This document shows, one piece after another, positions 1-7,976 of a stretch of DNA of 38,865 nt. The notes beneath the pieces are model-generated. The model was not told the DNA's origin and made no database searches. It saw only the letters and a list, made by a program, of their open reading frames with translations. This DNA is from Aliicoccus persicus_A (lineage in GTDB: Bacteria; Bacillota; Bacilli; Staphylococcales; Salinicoccaceae). How positions within the stretch are numbered: the stretch's first letter is position 1; every line of letters begins with the position of its first letter. The DNA lies in NCBI GenBank assembly GCA_020741755.1, contig DYYI01000006.1:1-38865 (forward strand). The letters are read 5' to 3'. Made by a program: the position numbers and the translations under genes.

Positions 1-180
1 GCATCTCATAGTCCGTCAAATCCGTTTGCAAGCCCGTGAGCGCATCTCATAGTCCGTCAAATCCGTTTGCAAGCCCGTGAGCGCATCTCATAGTCCGTTA
101 AATCCGTTTGCAAGCCCGTGAGCTCACCTGATAGTCCGTCAAATCCATCTGTACACCTATGAGCTCATCTCATAGTCACG
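1..180. repeat. 41-bp tandem repeat tract (locus 1)
   Basis: Units begin at 1, 42, 83 and 124, with a decaying fifth copy from 165. Units 1 and 2 are identical and unit 3 differs at one base; unit 4 is diverged. Each junction carries GTGAG, five bases, then CTCAT, which can pair as a small hairpin. The middle of each unit has CAAATCCGTTTG, a second small inverted repeat. The tract continues off the left edge of the window. The same 41-bp family recurs at 23425-23635. No coding potential is apparent. Confidence 0.9.
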
Positions 181-203
181 AATAACCCTCATCAACACAA
201 AAA

Positions 204-240
204 CTGCCAGCTCACCTCATTTAAACAGGTGTGCTGGCAG
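204..240. terminator. Bidirectional intrinsic terminator
   Basis: The arms CTGCCAGC (204-211) and GCTGGCAG (233-240) are perfectly complementary. A run of seven T follows on the plus strand, and the minus strand reads TTTTTGTG after the hairpin. It would end the RND permease transcript coming from the right and anything entering from the left. Confidence 0.85.
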
Positions 241-262
241 TTTTTTTATCTATTTAATCAAT

Positions 263-3200
263 TTATTCATTCGGATAGCCATATTCAGAACCGTTATTCT
301 CTTGTTCTTTCTTCAATCTTAAGAATTCGCGTTTTGAAATGAGCTGGCCATCTGTTGTCATATATTTCTTATTAATATCTCTCGTTTCTTTATCGAGATA
401 GCTGTACACAATCGGAATAATGAACAGCGTTAACAATGTACTTGTCGCAAGTCCACCGATAACAACGATACCCATCGGAGCGACCATCTCTTGTCCTTCA
501 CCGAGACCAAGCGCAATTGGTAACATACCCATAATTGTCGTAATCGCCGTAATCAAAATTGGGCGGAAACGGTTTTGAACGCTGACTTCGATCGCTTCAT
601 ATGTGTCCATACCTTTCGCTTTTTGCTGTAGGATAAAGTCCACGAGTAAGATCGCGTTGTTCACAACAATACCGATTAACAATACTGCACCGACCATCGC
701 GATAACGCTGAGTGCATTTTGAGTGATGATGAGCGCAAGTGCAACCCCAATGAAAGCAAGTGGTATTGTCATCAGTATTGCAATTGGTGCACGTAATGAT
801 TCAAATTGTGCTGCCATGACTAAGTACGTAAATATCACACCGAGAATGAGTAACAATGCAATCTGCGGTAATGCGTCGAGTAATAATTCGACGTTTCCAC
901 CGACATTATATGTCGTATCATCGTGGAATTCATAGTCCTCGAGTATATTGTTTAATTCAGTGTACGCATCATTTAAGACCATATCGCTGTCATACCAAAC
1001 TGTAATCGAGCGGGCTTCACTGAGCGAATCACGTAAAATCATAGGCTCTGTCTCAACTTCTTCAAATGAGGCAATGTTAGCAAGTGCGATATATTCGCCT
1101 TCGTTATTCGGAATTAAAATGTTTCCGAAATTTTCTTCACTATCTAATATCGATTCTGGATACTTGACGTTGATCGTTAAAAATTCACCGTCATGTTCCA
1201 TCGTCGTTGCCGCAATACCGTTTGACGCATTGAAGAGTTGCATTGCAACTTGAGCCGGAACGAATCCTTCTTCCATCGCATCCTCTTCGTCGATGATGAT
1301 TTGTAATTCACTGTTTTCACCATCTGCTGAACTTTCAACAGCATAGAACGTTTCATCTTCTTCTAAAATGAGGTCAATAAGTTCCGCTTCTGTTTCATCC
1401 AAACGCTCACGGTTATCATCAGTTAATGTAAACGCGAGTGTATTCGGTTCTCCAAGACCTGCTTCCATCATTGGAGATACTGCAATATCTGCACTTGTGT
1501 CAGACTCAATGATGTCTTCTTCAAGTGCATCGATGACATCGAATGTGGATGCATCACGATCATCAAATGGAACGAGCGTGACCATGATTTGACCAACATT
1601 CGCTTCTGTACCGAAGCCCATCATCGGGTTACCGCCAATCGTACTTAAATAACTGTCCACATTTTCATTTTCTTTAATGATTTCTTCAATACCTTGAACT
1701 GTTTCAAATGTTTCATTCAGTAAGACACCTTGTTCTTTTTCTACAGTGACGATAAAGACCCCTTCATCACTTTCAGGCATAAATTCCATCCCTTGGTTAA
1801 ATACGCCCCAAATTCCCGCAACAAATACGAGCACCGCAAAGACTAATACAAGGAATCTATGACGTAATGTGAAGCGCGTCATTTTACGCAGCGCTGACAT
1901 TTGCGTCGACTCTTTTCGTGCAGCTTCGCTCATACCTTTAGGAACTTTCAAGAAACGGCTTGCGAGCATCGGTACGATCGTCAATGCAACAAAGAGTGAC
2001 GAGAATAAACTAAAGACGATTGCGAGTGCAAGTGGTACAAACAATTGACTGATGATACCTGTAACGAATACAACAGGTAGGAATACAGATGCAGTTGTCA
2101 ACGTTGCTGCGATTACTGCAGATGTAATTTCTTTTGTCCCATCTTTTGCTGCTTGCATGCGTGGTTTACCCATGGACATGTGCCTGTAAATATTCTCGAT
2201 AACAATGACGGAGTTATCGATGAGCATACCAATACCGAGTGCGAGTCCACCGAGCGTCATCATATTGATTGAGAAATCAACGAAATAGAATAGGGCAAAC
2301 GTTGTCAATATTGAGAATGGAATGGCAAACCCAATAATGAGGGGTGCACGTACGTTTCTTAGGAATAAGAATAGTACAAGCATCGCGAGTCCAGCCCCGC
2401 TAATGAGTGCAACGTAAACACTGTCGATTGAATCTGTGATGTACTGTCCCTCATCATATAAAACAGCATAGTCAAAGTGATTGTAGCGCTCGTCATCGAG
2501 CAATTCATCTAACTCTGAACGGAACTCACTGTTGACGAGTGCTGCATTCGCACCATCTTCTAACATCATGTCAAGTTGTAATGCATCCACTTGATTTAGT
2601 CGTGTAATGATTTCATCCGATTCACTGTTAAACGTGACTTCAGCGACATCATCTAGCGTCACTGTCGTTACATCGCCTTCTTCATCTGGCATTTCAAACA
2701 GGACGATTTCACGAAGTTCTTCTATCGATTCAATATCTGCTGTCGTTCTTGTCGTGATTGTATAGCCTTCTTCTTCATCGACAATCGTTCCTGCAGGTAC
2801 GGATAAGTTTTTAGATGAAATAATATCTGAAATATCTTGTTGTGATAATCCGTAGTTTTGTAATTCTGCAGTATCAAGCTCAACTAAAACTTCACGTGTT
2901 TCAAGACCAGAGATTGTAAGTGAAGCAACACCTTCAATACGCTCTAACTGACGTGTAATTTCAGTTAAGTCATTTTCAATTTGTAAATTGTCACTCAGTT
3001 CCGAATTCACTGCCATCTGTAACGATGGGAACATCGTGATGTCGAACTCAATGAAGGCAGGATCATTCGCACCTTCTGGTAATTCAGCTGTATCTAATAT
3101 ATCTCGAACTTCGAGTTCAATATCACTGATTGTCATATCGAAGTTAAATTCAAGTATGATTAGTGAAGTACCTTCTTGAGACTGTGATTGTAAGTTGTTT

Positions 3201-3430
3201 AAACCTGTGACAGAACTTAAATCTTCTTCAAGTGGTTCTGTAACGGTTTGTACGATTTCATTTGGTGATGCACCAGGATAACTTGTTGCAACGACCGCAA
3301 TCGGGGGATCAATATCTGGCATTAACTGCACAGGTAGTCGCGTCAATGAAACGACACTTAAAATAACGAGCATGGCCATGACGACAATGGTGAAAATCGG
3401 TCGTCTAATAGAAAACTGTGTAATATTCAA
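263..3430 (-). CDS. RND-family efflux permease (AcrB/SwrC-like)
   Basis: This 1055-residue protein has the length and architecture of HAE1-type RND permeases: an N-terminal membrane helix after MNITQFSIRRP, a large extracellular loop, a helix bundle, a second loop and a second bundle. The TM4 segment reads GIGMLIDNSVIVIENIYRH; one acidic proton-relay position is kept but the second Asp of the Gram-negative DD pair is Asn. Closest in type to Bacillus SwrC (YerP), which works without an outer-membrane channel; no membrane-fusion gene is adjacent. The start codon is TTG, chosen because AAGGAG lies eight bases upstream and the N-terminus fits the family. It lies 19 bases downstream of a TetR gene, so the two form a probable operon. 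The substrate is unknown; lipids, surfactants or antimicrobials are typical. The coding strand is unusually rich in Asp and Glu codons in the loops. Confidence 0.93.
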   Translation of the reverse strand: MNITQFSIRRPIFTIVVMAMLVILSVVSLTRLPVQLMPDIDPPIAVVATSYPGASPNEIVQTVTEPLEEDLSSVTGLNNLQSQSQEGTSLIILEFNFDMTISDIELEVRDILDTAELPEGANDPAFIEFDITMFPSLQMAVNSELSDNLQIENDLTEITRQLERIEGVASLTISGLETREVLVELDTAELQNYGLSQQDISDIISSKNLSVPAGTIVDEEEGYTITTRTTADIESIEELREIVLFEMPDEEGDVTTVTLDDVAEVTFNSESDEIITRLNQVDALQLDMMLEDGANAALVNSEFRSELDELLDDERYNHFDYAVLYDEGQYITDSIDSVYVALISGAGLAMLVLFLFLRNVRAPLIIGFAIPFSILTTFALFYFVDFSINMMTLGGLALGIGMLIDNSVIVIENIYRHMSMGKPRMQAAKDGTKEITSAVIAATLTTASVFLPVVFVTGIISQLFVPLALAIVFSLFSSLFVALTIVPMLASRFLKVPKGMSEAARKESTQMSALRKMTRFTLRHRFLVLVFAVLVFVAGIWGVFNQGMEFMPESDEGVFIVTVEKEQGVLLNETFETVQGIEEIIKENENVDSYLSTIGGNPMMGFGTEANVGQIMVTLVPFDDRDASTFDVIDALEEDIIESDTSADIAVSPMMEAGLGEPNTLAFTLTDDNRERLDETEAELIDLILEEDETFYAVESSADGENSELQIIIDEEDAMEEGFVPAQVAMQLFNASNGIAATTMEHDGEFLTINVKYPESILDSEENFGNILIPNNEGEYIALANIASFEEVETEPMILRDSLSEARSITVWYDSDMVLNDAYTELNNILEDYEFHDDTTYNVGGNVELLLDALPQIALLLILGVIFTYLVMAAQFESLRAPIAILMTIPLAFIGVALALIITQNALSVIAMVGAVLLIGIVVNNAILLVDFILQQKAKGMDTYEAIEVSVQNRFRPILITAITTIMGMLPIALGLGEGQEMVAPMGIVVIGGLATSTLLTLFIIPIVYSYLDKETRDINKKYMTTDGQLISKREFLRLKKEQENNGSEYGYPNE

Positions 3431-3449
3431 TTTGAAATCTCCTTATGTA

Positions 3450-4022
3450 TTATGAATTAAATACGCCTTTTACGTAGTAACGCATAAGCGTTCTGTAGCT
3501 GTGGAGGTACTCTGGGTTGTCGGATAGTAGCAAGTGCCCTTGGAAAAATCGAAGTAAATCCGAAACTTTGTAAAGTTCTTCAATCTGTTCTTCTGAGTAG
3601 CCAGATTCTCTTAATTTTTTGTCCGTAAACTTCTGAATGTAATCATTAAAGATAATCTCGACATTTTGTTCTTTTAAAGCAACTTCTAAAAACTTGATTG
3701 TTTCTGGGTTTATCGCTTCTGCGACAATTTTATTTTCCTTAAAAGTGCGATAGATACGCTCAATTGCCTCGTCGAATATATCAATCACATCATCATCAAA
3801 GTTCACTGTTTCAAGCATTTCATCATAAATACGCTTGTTCTCTGCAATGAAAATTTTCGTAAATACTTCTTCTTTCGATTGATAATAATTGTAAAAGCTG
3901 CCCGTTGCCATGCCTGCTACTTCAGTGATTTTGCTAATGCTGGCTGCTTTAAACCCAACATCAAAAAAAACACGATAGGCAGCGTCATCAAGCACAGCGC
4001 GCTTATCTGTAATCTCCGTCAT
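3450..4022 (-). CDS. TetR-family transcriptional regulator
   Basis: The 190-residue protein has an N-terminal helix-turn-helix (AAYRVFFDVGFKAASISKI then GMATGSFYNYYQSKEEVF) typical of TetR repressors. A variable helical C-terminal domain would bind ligand. The ATG at 4022 has a strong ribosome site (AGGAGGAA). It is the first gene of the likely operon with the RND permease, the usual arrangement for a local repressor of an efflux pump. A perfect inverted repeat just upstream (4034-4058) is the probable operator, giving autoregulation. The sequence style and the TGAATGA-type palindrome recall fatty-acid-responsive regulators such as FadR of Bacillus, but the ligand cannot be read from sequence. 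Confidence 0.92.
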   Translation of the reverse strand: MTEITDKRAVLDDAAYRVFFDVGFKAASISKITEVAGMATGSFYNYYQSKEEVFTKIFIAENKRIYDEMLETVNFDDDVIDIFDEAIERIYRTFKENKIVAEAINPETIKFLEVALKEQNVEIIFNDYIQKFTDKKLRESGYSEEQIEELYKVSDLLRFFQGHLLLSDNPEYLHSYRTLMRYYVKGVFNS

Positions 4023-4033
4023 TGTTTCCTCCT

Positions 4034-4058
4034 GAATGAATTGAAAAAATATTCATTC
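4034..4058. promoter_or_regulatory. Probable TetR operator palindrome
   Basis: GAATGAAT (4034-4041) and ATTCATTC (4051-4058) are exact reverse complements separated by nine A/T-rich bases. The site begins 12 bases upstream of the TetR start codon, where binding would block transcription of tetR and the RND gene. The next plus-strand gene starts 112 bases away and may also be affected. Confidence 0.75.
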
Positions 4059-4131
4059 ATTATGCTATCACATCTGTTTACTCAGTTCAAAAAATATACA
4101 CTTTCTTTTTATCGGCACATGTAATGTACGT

Positions 4132-4137
4132 TATAAT
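4132..4137 (+). promoter_or_regulatory. Candidate -10 box for ABC-type module
   Basis: TATAAT lies about 34 bases upstream of the ATG at 4171. No good -35 hexamer is present at 17 bases (TTATCG), so the promoter is weak or needs an activator. Confidence 0.45.
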
Positions 4138-4170
4138 AGATGAGGAATGTGGAATAAGGAGTATTTTTGA

Positions 4171-5040
4171 ATGCATAAAGTAGAAGTGGAACAGGTAAGT
4201 TTTAAAGGAAAAAATGAGCATCTGCTCATTGATATAAATTTAAGTTTAGAGAGTGGATCCATCTATGGTTTGCTTGGAAAAGATGACCGCAGTTTTAGTC
4301 GTTTATTTGGTTTGATGGACGGTTATAAAAAAACTGATGGTGAAATCTTGATCGATGGTGTGACAGTGTACGAGAATCGTGATTCTCGAGATAAAATTCA
4401 TTATCAAAACAATCAAGATTTCTCATTTGAAGCGAGAGAAATACGATCACATTTTGAGTTGTTAAAGTCATACAACGTACATTTTGATATTGACTATGCC
4501 AATGCACTACTCAGTGATTACGGTATTAAAGCGTCCAGAATGCTCAATTCTCTTATGTATCACGAAACACCGATTATCGATGCAATCGTCGCACTTGCAT
4601 CAGGTAAACCAATCGTGTTGCTTGAAGGCATTCATCACAGGATGAAATCTGCAACGAGAGATATTTTTTATAAACATGTGGATGCGCATCGAAACGCATC
4701 TCGCATTATTGTCATCTCTTCATCAGAGGCGAGTGAAATTGAAGACCTGCTTGATCACTTGATTATCTTTAAAGACGGTGAAATCATCGTTGATGAACCG
4801 GTGGAAATGATACAAAACCGAGGATTTCGAGTGACTGGGACGATCAATAACATACTGCAGATTTCTAACGGTAAAAAAATTATCCACGAAGAACATTTGG
4901 GTGAAGTAAAATCTGTCATCATGCTCGGTGGCATGACTGAGCAGGACAAAGCATACATCGAACGTAATCGCGCGTACTATTCACCGCTTAAAATCCATGA
5001 GTTATATGAATATATGGTTGGGGGTGCGACACATGAGTAA
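4171..5040 (+). CDS. Degenerate ABC ATPase-like protein (YtrB/YtrE type)
   Basis: The 289-residue protein keeps the overall ABC ATPase layout: N-terminal strands, SGSIYGLLG leading to the P-loop position, an IVLLEG Walker B position, then VISSS and a terminal DHLIIFKDGEII strand as in YtrB-type subunits. The catalytic motifs are lost. The Walker A position reads GKDDRSFS (36-43) with no GxGK[ST]. Walker B ends LLEG (150-153) instead of LLDE. The signature LSGGQ is absent, and the H-loop His is Ser185. It is intact and has good codon structure, so it is not an obvious pseudogene. It overlaps the next gene, a membrane protein, by eight bases. The pair is probably an ABC-2-like complex with a non-hydrolysing or regulatory nucleotide-binding subunit. 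Function unknown. Confidence 0.75.
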   Translation: MHKVEVEQVSFKGKNEHLLIDINLSLESGSIYGLLGKDDRSFSRLFGLMDGYKKTDGEILIDGVTVYENRDSRDKIHYQNNQDFSFEAREIRSHFELLKSYNVHFDIDYANALLSDYGIKASRMLNSLMYHETPIIDAIVALASGKPIVLLEGIHHRMKSATRDIFYKHVDAHRNASRIIVISSSEASEIEDLLDHLIIFKDGEIIVDEPVEMIQNRGFRVTGTINNILQISNGKKIIHEEHLGEVKSVIMLGGMTEQDKAYIERNRAYYSPLKIHELYEYMVGGATHE

Positions 5041-5662
5041 ACCTAGAGAAAAACAGGCAAGTGTCGAACTGATTCAAAATCAAATGATCCTCATGTTACT
5101 CATGATTGGTGTCATCTCTCTTGTCATGTTGTTATACGGGATTTTTAACGATGGTGAAGCAGTTTCACCATACGTCGAAACGACGCTGAGAATCACAGCG
5201 GTGTTTGCGCTCATATTTGGTATCCTACTGCCGAATAAGCTCGGTAGTATTAAACGCTTATATCAATTAGGGTTAATGCGCTTGGACATTTTTAAGACGT
5301 ATGTCTATGTCGCGTTGCTATTTGCTCTGAACACTGTAACGCTCATATTATTCATTGGAGTTTTCATCAATGTATTACCGGTTCTAAATGTTCTAAATTC
5401 AGCGTTAACAATGGAGACACTCATTACAATTTTGGCAGGGATTCTCTACATTTTCGGTCTCTATGTGGCAGGTGTCCTGTTGACGATCACGATAAAAACC
5501 AACGTGTTGTATTTAGTATTAACTTTGATTGTGATTGTTTTAACGCTACAGCCGTTAATATCACTTTCAACAAATATATTAGTACTGATAGCACCGATTA
5601 TTTTAATCGTCGTGACACTTGGTTTACTCTATATCTCTCTGCGTAGTTACATCATTAAATAA
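5033..5662 (+). CDS. Multi-pass membrane protein, partner of ABC-like subunit
   Basis: A 209-residue hydrophobic protein with about six predicted membrane helices (MILMLLMIGVISLVMLL, then ITAVFALIFGILL, YVALLFALNTVTLILFIG, TILAGILYIFGLYVAGVLL, and two near the C-terminus). ATG 5033 was chosen over an upstream in-frame ATG at 4997 because GGGGGTG precedes it at suitable spacing and it overlaps the preceding stop in the style of translational coupling. It is probably the membrane component of an ABC-2-like module with the preceding degenerate ATPase. No substrate can be inferred and I do not recognise a named family. Confidence 0.75.
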   Translation: MSKPREKQASVELIQNQMILMLLMIGVISLVMLLYGIFNDGEAVSPYVETTLRITAVFALIFGILLPNKLGSIKRLYQLGLMRLDIFKTYVYVALLFALNTVTLILFIGVFINVLPVLNVLNSALTMETLITILAGILYIFGLYVAGVLLTITIKTNVLYLVLTLIVIVLTLQPLISLSTNILVLIAPIILIVVTLGLLYISLRSYIIK

Positions 5663-5704
5663 GCGTGTCAATATGATAGTATAGAAATGAGTGGAGGTAC
5701 TCAC

Positions 5705-7000
5705 ATGACTGCATATAAGGATAGACAGCTCGTCGAAGAAAAAGTATTTAAAGACCCTGTGCACAGGTATATCCATGTGCGTGACCAAGTGATTTGGGAC
5801 CTGATAAAAACACCAGAATTTCAGCGCTTGCGCCGTATAAAACAATTGGGAACGCTGTATTTGGCTTTCCATTCTGCGGAACACTCAAGATTTAATCATT
5901 CGCTCGGCGTTTACGAAATTGTCAGACGGATGATTGAAAACTTTAGAGAGTATGAGGAATGGAACGAGAGTGACCGATTGCTCGTCTTATGTGCGGCACT
6001 GTTGCATGACTTGGGACACGGTCCATTTTCACATAGCTTTGAGAAAATTTTTGATATTGATCATGAGGATTTTACACGTAAAATTATATATGGAAATACA
6101 GAAGTAAACCGTGTGTTAAAACGCGTGAGCAAAGATTTTCCACTGCAAGTTGGACAAGTCATCGATAAGTCACATCCGAACAAGCTGGTCGTCAGCATGA
6201 TTTCGTCGCAAATTGATGCGGATCGCATGGACTATTTACAGCGTGATTCTTACTACACCGGTGTGAGTTATGGTACGTTTGATATGGAACGTATATTGCG
6301 TGTCATGCGACCAGGCAAGGATGAAGTCATCATTAAAGAGAGCGGTATGCATGCGGTTGAAGATTACTTGATGAGTCGATATCAAATGTATTGGCAAGTC
6401 TACTTCCATCCCGTATCACGTGGTGGAGAAGTCTTGCTCAACCTCGCATTAAAGCGTGCCAAAAATCTGTACGAACAAGGGTACACGTTTAAACAGGCAC
6501 CAAAATATTTGATTCCATTTTTCGAACATAATATCGAAGTGGAAGACTATGTACGTCTTGATGAGACGGTGATGAACTTTTATCTTCAGGAGTGGATTCA
6601 AGAATCCGATGAAATACTGAGTGACCTATCCCATCGATTCGTCAATCGTGATTTGTTCAAACACCTCCCGTTTGATGGTTCAATGCTTACGCTGAGTGAA
6701 CTCACAGACCTCTTTGAAGCGGCAGGTATTAATTCTGAGTACTACCTATTCAGCGATTCATACAGCGATTTGCCATATGATTACGACCGACCAGAAGCGC
6801 GTAACAAGCGAAGGCCGATTCATCTGTTGAAACCGAATGGTCAGATTCATGAAATCAGTTCTCAATCGACAATTATTCATAGTATTACTGGCCTACATCG
6901 CAATGATTCGAAGTTATATTTCCCGAAGGATAAAATTAATGATATCCAAGACTTAGAGATCAAAGGTGATATCATCAACTTATTAAATGAATTGGGGTGA
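5705..7000 (+). CDS. HD-domain phosphohydrolase (YwfO family)
   Basis: The 431-residue protein has the HD metal-binding layout of dNTP triphosphohydrolase-like proteins: HSRFNHSLGV, then LLHDLGHGPFSHSFE with the His101-Asp102 pair, then SSQIDADRMDYLQRDS containing the last Asp. This matches YwfO of Bacillus and related enterococcal dNTPases, which hydrolyse nucleoside triphosphates. The exact substrate here is inferred. The ATG at 5705 was chosen because GGAGGT sits eight bases upstream; an ATG at 5687 lacks a site. It is followed six bases later by ywhD, so the two are co-transcribed. Confidence 0.9.
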   Translation: MTAYKDRQLVEEKVFKDPVHRYIHVRDQVIWDLIKTPEFQRLRRIKQLGTLYLAFHSAEHSRFNHSLGVYEIVRRMIENFREYEEWNESDRLLVLCAALLHDLGHGPFSHSFEKIFDIDHEDFTRKIIYGNTEVNRVLKRVSKDFPLQVGQVIDKSHPNKLVVSMISSQIDADRMDYLQRDSYYTGVSYGTFDMERILRVMRPGKDEVIIKESGMHAVEDYLMSRYQMYWQVYFHPVSRGGEVLLNLALKRAKNLYEQGYTFKQAPKYLIPFFEHNIEVEDYVRLDETVMNFYLQEWIQESDEILSDLSHRFVNRDLFKHLPFDGSMLTLSELTDLFEAAGINSEYYLFSDSYSDLPYDYDRPEARNKRRPIHLLKPNGQIHEISSQSTIIHSITGLHRNDSKLYFPKDKINDIQDLEIKGDIINLLNELG

Positions 7001-7005
7001 GATAA

Positions 7006-7509
7006 ATGGTTAAGTTTAACATTATAAAAAACGATCCATTGGATGGACATAAAGGTGTAAACGCAGGCTCTATTAGTTTAGAGAACGTTGCACCGCTATA
7101 TATAGATATTAATACAGGCGAGACATTTATCGATTTAGGTGGACTTCATGCTCGTGCAGATGTAGAAACGCGCGTGAAATGGGTGACCGATAAAAGTATT
7201 CCAGAAGGCGAAGGTGCCCGCGAGTTCTTTTTAGTGTGGGTCACTGTAGAACGTACAAAAATCGGTCCTGTTTACCAAGGTGTTACATCGTGTTATCAAA
7301 TGATTAACAAAGAGAAAAAGCGTGGATATAAGCTTATGCATGAACACGTCAATGCGCTCGATAAATCAATGAAAGGCATCGTTGATATTTCAAATATGGA
7401 TACGAAATCGAAGGGCTACTTAAAGAAATTTTTAATGAACCACAACGAAGAGATGTGGGAGAATTCTAAAGCATTACAAGAAGCGCTCGAAGATGCAGAA
7501 GAAGTTTAA
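7006..7509 (+). CDS. ywhD: YwhD family protein
   Basis: A 167-residue soluble protein that I recognise as the YwhD family of Bacillales (start MVKFNIIKNDPLDGHKG; internal GETFIDLGGLHARADVE). The family has no established biochemical role. The ribosome site GGGGTGAG overlaps the stop of the HD gene five bases upstream, so translation is probably coupled. An intrinsic terminator follows immediately, ending this two-gene unit. Confidence 0.85.
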   Translation: MVKFNIIKNDPLDGHKGVNAGSISLENVAPLYIDINTGETFIDLGGLHARADVETRVKWVTDKSIPEGEGAREFFLVWVTVERTKIGPVYQGVTSCYQMINKEKKRGYKLMHEHVNALDKSMKGIVDISNMDTKSKGYLKKFLMNHNEEMWENSKALQEALEDAEEV

Positions 7510-7511
7510 AT

Positions 7512-7530
7512 AGACGACCAAGTGTCGTCT
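7512..7530 (+). terminator. Intrinsic terminator after ywhD
   Basis: AGACGAC, a five-base loop, then GTCGTCT, running straight into TTTTCTT. It separates the HD-ywhD unit from the ywiB-argS unit. Confidence 0.8.
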
Positions 7531-7536
7531 TTTCTT

Positions 7537-7546
7537 ATGGTATAAT
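7537..7546 (+). promoter_or_regulatory. Extended -10 promoter for ywiB-argS
   Basis: TATGGTATAAT contains a consensus TATAAT (7541-7546) with an extended -10 TG. The -35 position falls in the terminator loop and is poor. It sits about 29 bases upstream of the ywiB start. Confidence 0.5.
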
Positions 7547-7574
7547 TTAGCTATTATTTTAGGTGGGAGAGCAT

Positions 7575-7976
7575 ATGGAAACACAGTACCGATTATCACA
7601 AACCGTACGTGGTCAAGGACCAGTAAAAACGTTTGAAGCCGATGTCATGGTAGAAGTCATCGAAAAAAAAGATGTCTACTTAAGATATAAAGAGAATCTC
7701 GATGAACACGAACTCGACGTTGTCATGCGCATCGGTGACGGTGATGTCAGATTATCGCGTCGCGGTATTATCCAGATGAATTTTCACTTTATACCTGGTG
7801 TGTACACGGATACTTTTTACGAGTCACCAGCGGGACGCCATCATTTTAGATTACTGACGAAACAATTGAAGGTAGAAGCAAGTCGCGTGGAGATTGAATA
7901 TGAATTATATGAAAACGATGAGAACATCGGGCATTACTTATACATAATAGAAAAGAGTGAATCGTATGGATCTTAA
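7575..7976 (+). CDS. ywiB: YwiB family (DUF1934) beta-barrel protein
   Basis: A 133-residue protein resembling YwiB of Bacillus, a calycin-like beta-barrel family of unknown function that commonly sits directly before argS. The conserved stretch FHFIPGVYTDTFYESPAGRHHF is visible in part (residues about 72-95). The ATG at 7575 is preceded by AGGTGGGAG; a GTG at 7563 lies inside that site and is rejected. It overlaps argS by 11 bases, so expression is coupled. Confidence 0.82.
   Translation: METQYRLSQTVRGQGPVKTFEADVMVEVIEKKDVYLRYKENLDEHELDVVMRIGDGDVRLSRRGIIQMNFHFIPGVYTDTFYESPAGRHHFRLLTKQLKVEASRVEIEYELYENDENIGHYLYIIEKSESYGS

Noticed and set aside
7900..7966. T-box or other leader riboswitch for argS
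   Set aside because: argS overlaps ywiB by 11 bases and no T-box sequence is present upstream of ywiB.
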